Shown here: positions 53,278-63,338 of the stretch, one piece after another
Layout of the letters: every line of letters begins with the position of its first letter
Numbering within the stretch: position 1 is the stretch's first letter
DNA from: Bedellia somnulentella
Lineage: Eukaryota; Arthropoda; Insecta; Lepidoptera; Bedelliidae
Assembly (NCBI GenBank): GCA_963576735.1
Contig: OY755187.1
Span: 1,178,001-1,242,000 of the forward strand
DNA: 64,000 bases
Reading direction: 5' to 3'
Program-made: the position numbers and the translations under genes
Notes under the pieces: generated by a model
Database searches by the model: none
What the model was told of the DNA's origin: nothing
Seen by the model: only the letters and a program-made list of their open reading frames with translations

Positions 53278-53520
53278 TACATACATATACTCACGGCTAT
53301 AAATCCCTAGAAGGGGTAGCCAGAGCTAAGGAATTAAAAATTCCTTAACCACTTTTGGAAAGTTGAGTGAGGAAAAGATAGTAAAATAAAGGTTGTTGGT
53401 GATGGGTCTCCAACCGCATCGCCAAACAATCCCTTAAAAGCCCCAATACCGTTAGTCGCCTCTTACGTACACCCACCGGAAGAAATGGGGTAGTGCTATT
53501 CTAAGCCGACACTACACAGC
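53278..53520 (-). mobile_element. SINE, near full length
   Basis: Complete reverse copy ending CACTACACAGC at 53520. It lies 73 bp left of the copia LTR. Confidence 0.85.
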
Positions 53521-54358
53521 TTGTATAAATTTAATCCGTACTTAAAATAATCAGAACCTATCCTTCTTAATTTAATATACAGTCTTATGCAATTGTTAGA
53601 CTTCAGGATGTTATAATAAAACTTCTAGTCTTCCAGTGAACTCTGTATATTTCTTATGTACAAACTATTCACGATAACCTCAAATACAAGTTGTTCACAC
53701 TTCAAAAGCCAGAAACCGAATGACGTCAGTTGGTGTAGTCAGGGTATTTATACACACGTGTAAACAACTTTCCCCTTCTACACAAAAACACTTTATTTTA
53801 ACTAATTTATCTAATTTACTAAATTTAAAGCATTATAGTGTTATGGAAATTCATTAAATAAATAGAAATGATTTTACAAAACATAATACCAAGATATAAT
53901 CATTGAATATAACTTTATATATAATATAGACACTGAATATTTGCAATGATAACAAATCCATTTCAATTAATCAAACTAATGTCTTTTAACTATGAATAAT
54001 CATAATATAATTATAAATGATTTGAGAAAACAGTAATACTTAAAAGTAAATATTAACATATAAGTTTACCCTCAAATAATTGATGGCACATATTACAAAA
54101 ACACAATTTCAACAACATCTGCTGACCAAAATATAATTAGAACCTTACATTCGTCCATCCTGACGACGTGTATGACCCCATACACGACATCAAGTGATAA
54201 CCTTACATTCGGTCTGACATGCCTATATACAGTTACTAATCTCGAGCCTATTGAATGATGATTGAATATGAAATAATCATACATAATAATGTGATAACAA
54301 CGTTCTCAAGCTTTACGATACACATACTCCATAACTTATTTAAAATTACTGATCTCTA

Positions 54359-55162
54359 ACATTTCGAGGTACATAATATCAGATAGTAAATCAAAATTCT
54401 CGAACATTTCGAGGTACATAATATCAGATAGTAAATCAACATTCTCGAACATTTCGAGGTACATAATATCAGATAGTAAATCAACATTCTCGAACATTTC
54501 GAGGTACATAATATCAGATAGTAAATCAACATTCTCGAACATTTCGAGGTACATAATATCAGATAGTAAATCAAAATTCTCGAACATTTCGAGGTACATA
54601 ATATCAGATAGTAAATCAACATTCTCGAACATTTCGAGGTACATAATATCAGATAGTAAATCAAAATTCTCGAACATTTCGAGGTACATAATATCAGATA
54701 GTAAATCAACATTCTCGAACATTTCGAGGTACATAATATCAGATAGTAAATCAACATTCTCGAACATTTCGAGGTACATAATATCAGATAGTAAATCAAA
54801 ATTCTCGAACATTTCGAGGTACATAATATCAGGTAGTAAATCAACATTCTCGAACATTTCGAGGTACATAATATCAGATAGTAAATCAACATTCTCGAAC
54901 ATTTCGAGGTACATAATATCAGATAGTAAATCAAAATTCTCGAACATTTCGAGGTACATAATATCAGATAGTAAATCAACATTATCGAACATTTCGAGGT
55001 ACATAATATCAGATAGTAAATCAAAATTCTCGAACATTTCGAGGTACATAATATCAGGTAGTAAATCAACATTCTCGAACATTTCGAGGTACATAATATC
55101 AGATAGTAAATCAACATTCTCGAACATTTCGAGGTACATAATATCAGATAGTAAATCAACAT
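54359..55162. repeat. 45-bp tandem repeat array in LTR, 18 copies
   Basis: Unit starts ACATTTCGAGGTACATAAT and ends AACATTCTCGA. Units differ at a few diagnostic sites: C/A before ATTCTCG, A/G in CAGATAG, and one ATTATCG. Because 45 is divisible by 3, two minus-strand frames stay open through the whole array; this is not evidence of a protein. Each unit holds the dyad CTCGA-N5-TCGAG. Confidence 0.92.
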
Positions 55163-55297
55163 CAATCTTAAACCTAACATCTAATTCAATTCACGTGATA
55201 ATACATATATAGACGTAATAAATAAAAGCGCATTTTTTTTTTTTAAATAGTAAATTAATTTCGAAACAAAGATTTTACTAGCATAATATAAAAGACA

Positions 55298-55546
55298 TCA
55301 ATTATCCGAAACATCAGAGCTATTGCCATCGCTTGCATCACTACTGGTCTCATCAGGTTCATCATCGTTAACGCTAAGAGCAGCTATGTGTATCCATGGC
55401 TGCATTCGTGAAACGGCAACAGTGGTTTTGCGGTTATTTTTCATGCCCTCTGATGAAAATGGGTGCAGGTTTAGAGCGGCAAGTAAGAGACGACCTTCGG
55501 TTATTAAAGTTATAATTAGAATAAATGACAAGACAAGAATGAACAT
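55298..55546 (-). CDS. small ORF in copia LTR, hydrophobic N-terminus
   Basis: 82 codons: a signal-anchor-like start (MFILVLSFILIITLI), then a short basic stretch and an acidic Ser/Asp-rich tail (DETSSDASDGNSSDVSDN). It is present unchanged in both LTRs, which only reflects LTR identity. No known function; may be chance. Confidence 0.3.
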   Translation of the reverse strand: MFILVLSFILIITLITEGRLLLAALNLHPFSSEGMKNNRKTTVAVSRMQPWIHIAALSVNDDEPDETSSDASDGNSSDVSDN

Positions 55547-55649
55547 TGATTGATGATTGGCTTTGAGTGAACATCGTTTGAATGAAGGAATGATTGAATG
55601 AATTGGATATTTGTAAATATATATATACTGCTATACGTATATTCCAACA

Positions 55650-55670
55650 GTCCCCCTCAAATATTCAAGT
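55650..55670 (-). promoter_or_regulatory. polypurine tract for plus-strand priming
   Basis: The minus strand reads GAATATTTGAGGGGGAC directly before the LTR start TGTTGGAATAT, the expected site and composition of a PPT. The same sequence follows the second LTR at 63339. Confidence 0.7.
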
Positions 55671-55766
55671 ATTTACACAATTAGAACTGAAAGTAATTCT
55701 ATAATTAATTCAATTTTTCATTTGACAATAAGATCACTTTTATTATTTTAAGATTAACTACTTACT

Positions 55767-56618
55767 TTAATTACTATTATAAAAATCATATCTAATTTCA
55801 CAATTTAAATTAATTTCAATAAACTTAGGAGTATGTACCATTTTCGTGAAGATATCGGCCAGTTGATTTCCTGTGGAAATATATTCTAGCTTTATTACTT
55901 TGTTAGTAATTTGTTCACGAGTAAAGTGGTACTTAACATCGATATGCTTCGACCTTATGTGATTGGTCGGATTATAAGCTATACTAATACAGCTATTATT
56001 ATCCTCAAATATAATAATTGGCAATTTTACTGAAATCAAAATACTATTTAACAAAGATTTTATCCAAGTCGCTTCTCTAACTGCTTCAAATAAAGCCATA
56101 TATTCAGCTTCCGTTGAGGAAGCAGCGACAGTGTTTTGCTTTCGTGTATTCCACGATATTGTACAATTATCGAACAATTTAAAAACATGTCCAGTTGTAC
56201 TCTTTCTGTCAGTTATGTCGCCTCCCCAATCAGAATCTGCATAACCAACCAGCTGTTTATAGTTACATTTTACATAGGTCAACTTTAAATCAACAGTGCC
56301 TTTTATGTACCTCAATAGATGTTTTAAGCAATTCCATAACTCCTCATTATTTTTACTTTGATATCGACTTAGAATACCTATTGCTGCACAAATGTCTGGC
56401 CGCGTACATAGCATCGCATACATAAGACACCCTATGACATTTTTACAAGGTGCATCATAATGTGCATCTGAACTTAAAACTACATGATCTAACTTTGATG
56501 GAAATGGTGATTTTGATGGATTACAATCACTCATGGAATACTTGCTCAAAACACTTTTTAGGTATAAAGATTGATCCAAAGTTAACATACATTCAATTCG
56601 TTCTATCTTAATGCCCAA
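55767..56618 (-). pseudogene. copia RNase H domain
   Basis: C-terminal part of pol: LGIKIER-type RT end, then SRYQSKNNEELWNCLKHLLRY and GYADSDWGGDITDRKSTTG (first Asp of RNase H). NTVAASSTEAEYMALFEAVRE (catalytic Glu/Asp region) and NHIRSKHIDVKYHF follow. Catalytic positions are present. It is out of frame with the RT upstream (break at 56619-56630). Confidence 0.85.
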
Positions 56619-56630
56619 AATAGTTTCACT

Positions 56631-57452
56631 TCATTTAAATCTGTCATACAGAATTCTTGCATTAAACGTTTTTTTTTTATATAAATGCATATTTTGTTCA
56701 CTTTTTGTACAAATTAACAGATCATCTACATAAAGAACAATGTATACATTTTCATTCATACTATTTTTATTTAAAATATATAAACAAGGATCGACCTGTG
56801 AATGCTCAAAACCGATAGCCTTAAGAGTATGATCGAAACGTTCAAACCAACACCGAGAAGATTGTTTCAAACCGTACAATGTCTTATTTAATTTACAAAC
56901 TTGATTAGGACTCGCTGAAACGCCCTTTGGCACTTCCATATAGATGTCCTCTTTAAGGATTCCATTTAAAAACGCGGTTTTTACATCCATATGATGGGTA
57001 TGTAAGTCAAACTGATTTGCAAGTGCTAAAATGAATCGAAAGGTTGTAATACGTGCTACTGGAGCGAACGTTTCGCCATAGTCCTGTAAGTATTGTTGTG
57101 TGAAGCCACGGGCGACTAGTCGCGCTTTATACCGTATAGGCTCACCCAACTCATTATTTTTAATTGTAAAAACCCATTTAGAACTAATAATATTGAGATT
57201 GTGAGGTCTTTCTACAAGACTCCATGTATTATTACTATTAATAGACTCTATTTCATTTTCTATTGCTTTTAACCATTTACTAGTATCATCTCTATTAAAA
57301 ATATCGTCATAATTATAAGGTAACATTAGATTTGCTGTAAGTGATAGATAAGAGCCAGGATCATCTAATTGTTTATAATCAATTGTGGGCAAATTTTGAA
57401 TTCTTTCACTACGTCTCAGTTTGCTAGATGAAGGTCCAGCTTCCGAGCTCAT
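56631..57452 (-). pseudogene. copia reverse transcriptase
   Basis: WVFTIKNNELGEPIRYKARLVARGFTQ opening, DYGETFAPVARITTFR, motif A LHTHHMDVKTAFLNG, and catalytic YVDDLLI near the end. It terminates prematurely just after the YVDD region by a frameshift (LYKKKTFNARILYDRFK). Upstream it is separated from integrase by a stop region at 57453-57512. Confidence 0.85.
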
Positions 57453-57512
57453 GAGGGGACTACCGTGTTTGTTGCCTATTAACTTTGCCGATTCACTATC
57501 GGGTTTATTAAA

Positions 57513-58316
57513 TTAGGCGGGAATTTCAACTCGCACCAACAGGTTGTTGACAGGTCTAGAGGATTCGAAATTAAACTCGTCAAATACAACATCCCTTGCA
57601 ATTAGGAACTGATAATTTTCTACATTTATTAATTTATAACCATTTCTGTCGTAACCGACTAGTATGGCTTTAAATGACTTTTCATCAAACTTCGACCCCT
57701 TTGTTTTATCATGAACATATGCAGTAGAACCGAATATTTTTAAATGATTAATCTTCGGTGTTTTATTATGCCACATTTCGTATGGTGTTTTATTATTAGG
57801 AAGCGCTTTTGTGGGCAGTCTATTCATTATATATGTAGATGTTAATATAGCTTCACCCCAATATGACTTATCTAACTTCGTACTTGTAACCAATGTTCGC
57901 GCCATTTCGGTTAACGTACGATTCATGCGCTCTGCGACACCATTTTGCTGTGGCGTGTATGGTACAGTTAAATGATAAGTTATCCCCTTGCAAACACAGT
58001 AATTTTTGAACTCATTAGACAGATATTCTCGCCCATTATCACAATACAAATTAGTTACTTTGAAGTTAAATAGATTCTCACTCTTAGCTACAAAATCTTG
58101 AAAACATTTAAGTACCTCTAACCTAGCATACATCAAATATGTAACAGTATAATGCGTAAAATCGTCAATAAAAGTTACAAAATAATTTTTATCGTCGATA
58201 GTAGTAGGCTTAATCGGGCCGCATACATCAGAGTGGATAATAAACAATGGTTGGTTATTATTAGTCTTATCTTTACTTTCAGAAAAAGGTAATCGAGCCG
58301 AGTATGCAAGGCTCAC
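57513..58316 (-). pseudogene. copia integrase core
   Basis: DDE core visible: IHSDVCGPI, then YCDNGREYLSNEF, and PQQNGVAERMNRTLTEMAR, all three acidic residues present. LKIFGSTAYVH and the C-terminal KGSKFDEKSFKAILVGYDR block follow. The N-terminal HHCC zinc finger is split off into the preceding frame (HGRLGHLN at about 58405). Confidence 0.85.
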
Positions 58317-58369
58317 ATAACTCGTCCGTAGGTATTATAATATTATCAATAATTTTACAGTCGCGTTCA

Positions 58370-59086
58370 TCAACTACATTTTTTTAAAATATTAAATTTT
58401 TGTTTATTTAAATGGCCAAGTCGACCATGCCGCAATTTATATTCTTTTAAACTATCTTGTTGATTTTCAGAAGCTATATTTAAATTACACTGAGATTTAT
58501 TAATTGGCAAAGAAATACTAAATAAGTTATTTATATTCTCCCCAGTCATATAACATTTATTTTCTTTGCTAAATATTTGAACGCAATTATTACCAGAAAT
58601 AACCGACATACCAGTCTGCTGCATGCGATTTACCGATAATAAATTATACCTTACCTCTGGTGAATACAAAACATCATCGATTGAACCAAAAATTCCTAAA
58701 TTTGTTGTCACCTCTATTCTCCCTTTACCGAACGCAAGTATCGAAGCTCCATTTTTAGCAACACCGATCTTTATGGGTGTAGGTTTTTGCATGTAGGAAG
58801 TAAACACATCCTTAACATTCACAATGTGATCTGTCGCTCCAGAATTTGTTCGTCGTGCGCTGCGCACTCGGTCATGTCGCTCACGTAACACCGCCAACTC
58901 CTTCTCTCGAACCAGCTCCCTGGCGCGGTTGAGCTCTTGCTCGACCACTGACAGCACTCGCTGGCTACGGCTCCGGGAGCGTCGCACAGGGCTTCTACTG
59001 CGCGATGCATGGGCAACTCGGGATCTATGCCGAGTGCGGCTCCTAGAAGGAGTCTCCAAGCGTCGCTGTTCATTCTCTCCTTCCAT
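58370..59086 (-). pseudogene. copia gag remnant fused to protease and GAG-pre-integrase
   Basis: Probable ATG at 59086 (MEGENEQRR). Residues about 8-80 are Arg/Ser-rich and then charged, coiled-coil-like (RARELVREKELAVLRERHD). At about residue 83 this joins TNSGATDHIV, the protease active-site region, but the catalytic Asp of D-S-G is Asn. IEVTTNLGIFGSIDDVLYSP and the HGRLGHLN zinc-binding start of integrase follow. The usual gag UBN2 domain and CCHC knuckle are absent. An internal deletion joining the gag start to protease is the simplest reading. Confidence 0.7.
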
Positions 59087-60264
59087 TGTCCTGAAACTTA
59101 AAGTAAAGTTATAAAACCATAAATTCAATGAACTATAAAATCATGTTAACCCATAGAGAAATTAGAGTAGAGCCATCCACTTTCGGTCAAAATTTCCCTT
59201 ATTACCTGCCCCAATAACAAAGCAGAACTACAACTCTGAACAGTGAAAGAAGCAATAAAATGAAAACACAAATTTGGCTTAAAAAACATGGATCAGAATA
59301 ATGTAGAAACTATAATGTGCATTATTCAATAAACTCCCGTACTAACAATAACACCATGGATACATATTCACTTTATTTATATGTATCAATAGTAGTATCT
59401 AATTAGTATATATTGTAGTACTACTAGTAATTAATATTTATTCTTGAATAAGCCACCTTTCAACCTTGGTAAATACGTTAGAATTACACTCTATATTAAG
59501 ACTACTCACGATACAGGCCTAGCCTAGTGCGAGGGTCACTGACACCCTCATACATCACCAATATTATTGTTTGTTTAACACCAATTGTAAACATTCAAAT
59601 AATTAAACAATATTTATTTTTAATCTGCACGGTGTCCATAAAAAGAAAATCCTGTCAAGCAAGTGAAAGGTCTTCTACTGAATTTAGCTAATTTTTAGAT
59701 CATTGAGTTATATTTAATCTAGGAAATAACATTCCTATCTTTTCCATTTAATAAGAGACCCCGTTGATATGTGTTTATTATTAATAACATGCAAATATAA
59801 ACCATATGTATCATTAATTCATTATAGTAGAAATTCCACCAATTAGGAATACTATTTTATTAAAGTTTATCACGTTATTATTATTTTATTGGTTTCAACA
59901 TTATCTAATAAAATCCATACATATATTTTACGTGGTTACTATAAAGTGAAATAAGAATATTAGAATTTAGAATATTTCAATAATATATATAAATAGGTGT
60001 TTCCGGTGATCTGAACCAATACCACTGGAGAGCAGCCCCAACCGGATACAAGTTCTGTTCCGCCAAAGACTCAAATCCTAATTAGAACGATAAGGGGTAG
60101 CTATTGCCACAAACTGAACCTATCGGTTTAACATTCAATAAAACACTTTAATATCTATGTTGTTTTAATTACCCCATAGTACAGTAATAAATTAAAAGAA
60201 ATAAAATGAAGTACATCACCTTTTACAACGCTTGTAGACGTAGAATTTTCTTCCACTTCTGAGA
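59087..60264 (-). other. copia 5' leader, non-coding
   Basis: About 1.2 kb between the 5' LTR and the gag start, AT-rich with no significant ORF. The bases next to the LTR (minus strand TCTCAGAAGTGGAAG) should be the primer-binding site, but I do not recognise the tRNA. Confidence 0.5.
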
Positions 60265-61029
60265 TGTTAGACTTCAGGATGTTATAATAAAACTTCTAGT
60301 CTTCCAGTGAACTCTGTATATTTCTTATGTACAAACTATTCACGATAACCTCAAATACAAGTTGTTCACACTTCAAAAGCCAGAAACCGAATGACGTCAG
60401 TTGGTGTAGTCAGGGTATTTATACACACGTGTAAACAACTTTCCCCTTCTACACAAAAACACTTTATTTTAACTAATTTATCTAATTTACTAAATTTAAA
60501 GCATTATAGTGTTATGGAAATTCATTAAATAAATAGAAATGATTTTACAAAACATAATACCAAGATATAATCATTGAATATAACTTTATATATAATATAG
60601 ACACTGAATATTTGCAATGATAACAAATCCATTTCAATTAATCAAACTAATGTCTTTTAACTATGAATAATCATAATATAATTATAAATGATTAGAGAAA
60701 ACAGTAATACTTAAAAGTAAATATTAACATATAAGTTTACCCTCAAATAATTGATGGCACATATTACAAAAACACAATCTCAACAACATCTGCTGACCAA
60801 AATATAATTAGAACCTTACATTCGTCCATCCTGACGACGTGTATGACCCCATACACGACATCAAGTGATAACCTTACATTCGGTCTGACATGCCTATATA
60901 CAGTTACTAATCTCGAGCCTATTGAATGATGATTGAATATGAAATAATCATACATAATAATGTGATAACAACGTTCTCAAGCTTTACGATACACATACTC
61001 CATAACTTATTTAAAATTACTGATCTCTA

Positions 61030-61923
61030 ACATTTCGAGGTACATAATATCAGATAGTAAATCAAAATTCTCGAACATTTCGAGGTACATAATATCAGAT
61101 AGTAAATCAACATTCTCGAACATTTCGAGGTACATAATATCAGATAGTAAATCAACATTCTCGAACATTTCGAGGTACATAATATCAGATAGTAAATCAA
61201 CATTCTCGAACATTTCGAGGTACATAATATCAGGTAGTAAATCAACATTCTCGAACATTTCGAGGTACATAATATCAGATAGTAAATCAACATTCTCGAA
61301 CATTTCGAGGTACATAATATCAGATAGTAAATCAAAATTCTCGAACATTTCGAGGTACATAATATCAGATAGTAAATCAACATTCTCGAACATTTCGAGG
61401 TACATAATATCAGATAGTAAATCAAAATTCTCGAACATTTCGAGGTACATAATATCAGATAGTAAATCAACATTCTCGAACATTTCGAGGTACATAATAT
61501 CAGATAGTAAATCAACATTCTCGAACATTTCGAGGTACATAATATCAGATAGTAAATCAAAATTCTCGAACATTTCGAGGTACATAATATCAGGTAGTAA
61601 ATCAACATTCTCGAACATTTCGAGGTACATAATATCAGATAGTAAATCAACATTCTCGAACATTTCGAGGTACATAATATCAGATAGTAAATCAAAATTC
61701 TCGAACATTTCGAGGTACATAATATCAGATAGTAAATCAACATTATCGAACATTTCGAGGTACATAATATCAGATAGTAAATCAAAATTCTCGAACATTT
61801 CGAGGTACATAATATCAGGTAGTAAATCAACATTCTCGAACATTTCGAGGTACATAATATCAGATAGTAAATCAACATTCTCGAACATTTCGAGGTACAT
61901 AATATCAGATAGTAAATCAACAT
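61030..61923. repeat. 45-bp tandem repeat array in LTR, 20 copies
   Basis: Same unit and almost the same order of variants as 54359-55162, with two extra units inserted (one CAGGTAG-type and its neighbour, near 61216-61305). Confidence 0.92.
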
Positions 61924-62058
61924 CAATCTTAAACCTAACATCTAATTCAATTCACGTGATAATACATATATAGACGTAATAAATAAAAGCGCATTTTTTT
62001 TTTTTAAATAGTAAATTAATTTCGAAACAAAGATTTTACTAGCATAATATAAAAGACA

Positions 62059-62307
62059 TCAATTATCCGAAACATCAGAGCTATTGCCATCGCTTGCATC
62101 ACTACTGGTCTCATCAGGTTCATCATCGTTAACGCTAAGAGCAGCTATGTGTATCCATGGCTGCATTCGTGAAACGGCAACAGTGGTTTTGCGGTTATTT
62201 TTCATGCCCTCTGATGAAAATGGGTGCAGGTTTAGAGCGGCAAGTAAGAGACGACCTTCGGTTATTAAAGTTATAATTAGAATAAATGACAAGACAAGAA
62301 TGAACAT
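62059..62307 (-). CDS. small ORF in copia LTR, second copy
   Basis: Same 82 codons as 55298-55546. Caveats as for that copy. Confidence 0.3.
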   Translation of the reverse strand: MFILVLSFILIITLITEGRLLLAALNLHPFSSEGMKNNRKTTVAVSRMQPWIHIAALSVNDDEPDETSSDASDGNSSDVSDN

Positions 62308-62387
62308 TGATTGATGATTGGCTTTGAGTGAACATCGTTTGAATGAAGGAATGATTGAATGAATTGGATATTTGTAAATATATATAT

Positions 62388-63309
62388 GTCGTAGGATGAT
62401 TTGATGTTTAGTTTTTTTGCAAAAAACCTAGGGATTTTGCAAAAATCCGGATAATTAGACAACGGTTATAATATTTTCTAATCTTACTAGGATTTTTGCA
62501 AAAAAACTAGTTGGTTTAATACGACTCCGAAACGAAATGTCAGTTTTTATGAATACTGTACACTGATTGGTCGATTGCAGTGCCTCATAAACACGTCATC
62601 TCTGATTGGTTGTTAATCAGGACGTACTTATTTCATTGTTCCTACTTACATTTAATTTGATTGTTATTTTAATTTTAGTTACAAAAACTTCCTAAGTATA
62701 AAAATAGTATTGTCATTTCCCTTTATAACTCTAGCTATAATACCTCAATACTACAATTTAAATAGTACTTACTTTATTGTGCCTACCTATATTAAAGACG
62801 TCCGTGACCGAGTGGATAGATGACTAGCTTTTCGGTCTGGAGGTTGCGGGTTTGATCCCCGCTGAGAGCAACATTTATGTGATGAGCATATGTGTATTAT
62901 ATTGTATTAAATATATCGCTGAGTTAGTATCCCATAATACAAGAATTACTTAGTTTGGGGTAACTTGATCTGTGTATAATATGTCCGAACGTGATTGTAA
63001 TTATACTCCAACAAAAGAGTAAAAAAAATATTTAATTCCTAGTATCAAATAAGTATTGTCATTTCTTAACTCTAGCTCTAGCTATAATATCTCAATACCA
63101 CAATGACAAACCAATCAGAACAAGTGTAGGCGAGCAATCAGATATCAGCCAATCAGCATTAAAGAAGTACAATCTTACTAAACCAACTAGTTTTTTTGTA
63201 AAAAACCTAGTTAGATTAGAAAATATTATAACCGTTGTCTAATTATCCGGAATTTTGCAAAATCCCTAGGTTTTTTGCAAAAAACCTAAACATCAAATCA
63301 TCCTACGAC
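62388..63309. mobile_element. inverted-repeat element W2 carrying a tRNA-like segment
   Basis: About 922 bp, same family as 16704-17620 but reversed relative to it. Ends GTCGTAGGATGATTTGATG and its complement. Inserted in an (AT)5 run of the LTR; the uninterrupted run is at 55615-55625. Bookkeeping of AT units allows a TSD of ATATAT, or of TA if the TIR includes AT. Confidence 0.85.
62796..62877 (+). repeat. tRNA-like segment inside W2
   Basis: GTCCGTGACCGAGTGGATAG and GCGGGTTTGATCCCCGC are A-box and B-box regions. It is slightly better preserved than the copy in W1 around CTTTTCGGTCTGGAGG. Cloverleaf support is partial. Confidence 0.55.
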
Positions 63310-63338
63310 ATATATACTGCTATACGTATATTCCAACA

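Larger units (their letters stand above)
53594..55649 (-). repeat. copia 3' LTR (2056 bp)
   Basis: Unusually long for a copia LTR because of an 18-copy 45-bp array (54359-55162). Nearly identical to the other LTR outside the array and W2 insertion; visible differences include T/A near 54022 versus 60692 and T/C near 54108 versus 60779. A small open frame lies at 55298-55546. Confidence 0.88.
53594..63338 (-). mobile_element. Ty1/copia LTR retrotransposon
   Basis: Minus-strand element with LTRs at 53594-55649 (3' LTR) and 60265-63338 (5' LTR, enlarged by W2 and two extra 45-bp repeats). Both begin TGTTAGACTTC and end ATTCCAACA in plus orientation. A polypurine tract (GAGGGGGAC on the minus strand, 55650 onward) abuts the 3' LTR. 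The order PR-IN-RT-RNase H is Ty1/copia type. Several frame breaks make it inactive. I could not recognise the tRNA primer site next to 60264. A second internal region continues at 63339. Confidence 0.88.
60265..63338 (-). repeat. copia LTR shared by two internal regions
   Basis: 5' LTR of the left element and 3' LTR of the next one. Carries a 20-copy 45-bp array (61030-61923), a second copy of the 82-codon ORF (62059-62307) and element W2 (62388-63309). Length minus W2, a 6-bp duplication and two array units equals the other LTR. Confidence 0.88.

Noticed and set aside
54359..55162. Regular repeats resembling a CRISPR array
   Set aside because: Head-to-tail 45-bp units with no unique spacers, inside a eukaryotic LTR.
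54336..55180. Two long open frames (about 270 codons each) of 15-residue repeats
   Set aside because: They are the 45-bp tandem repeat read in two frames. Openness follows from a unit length divisible by three; there is no start context or protein logic. The same applies to 61007-61941.
58929..59114. Plus-strand ORF over the copia gag remnant
   Set aside because: Antisense shadow of the Arg/Ser-rich coding stretch.
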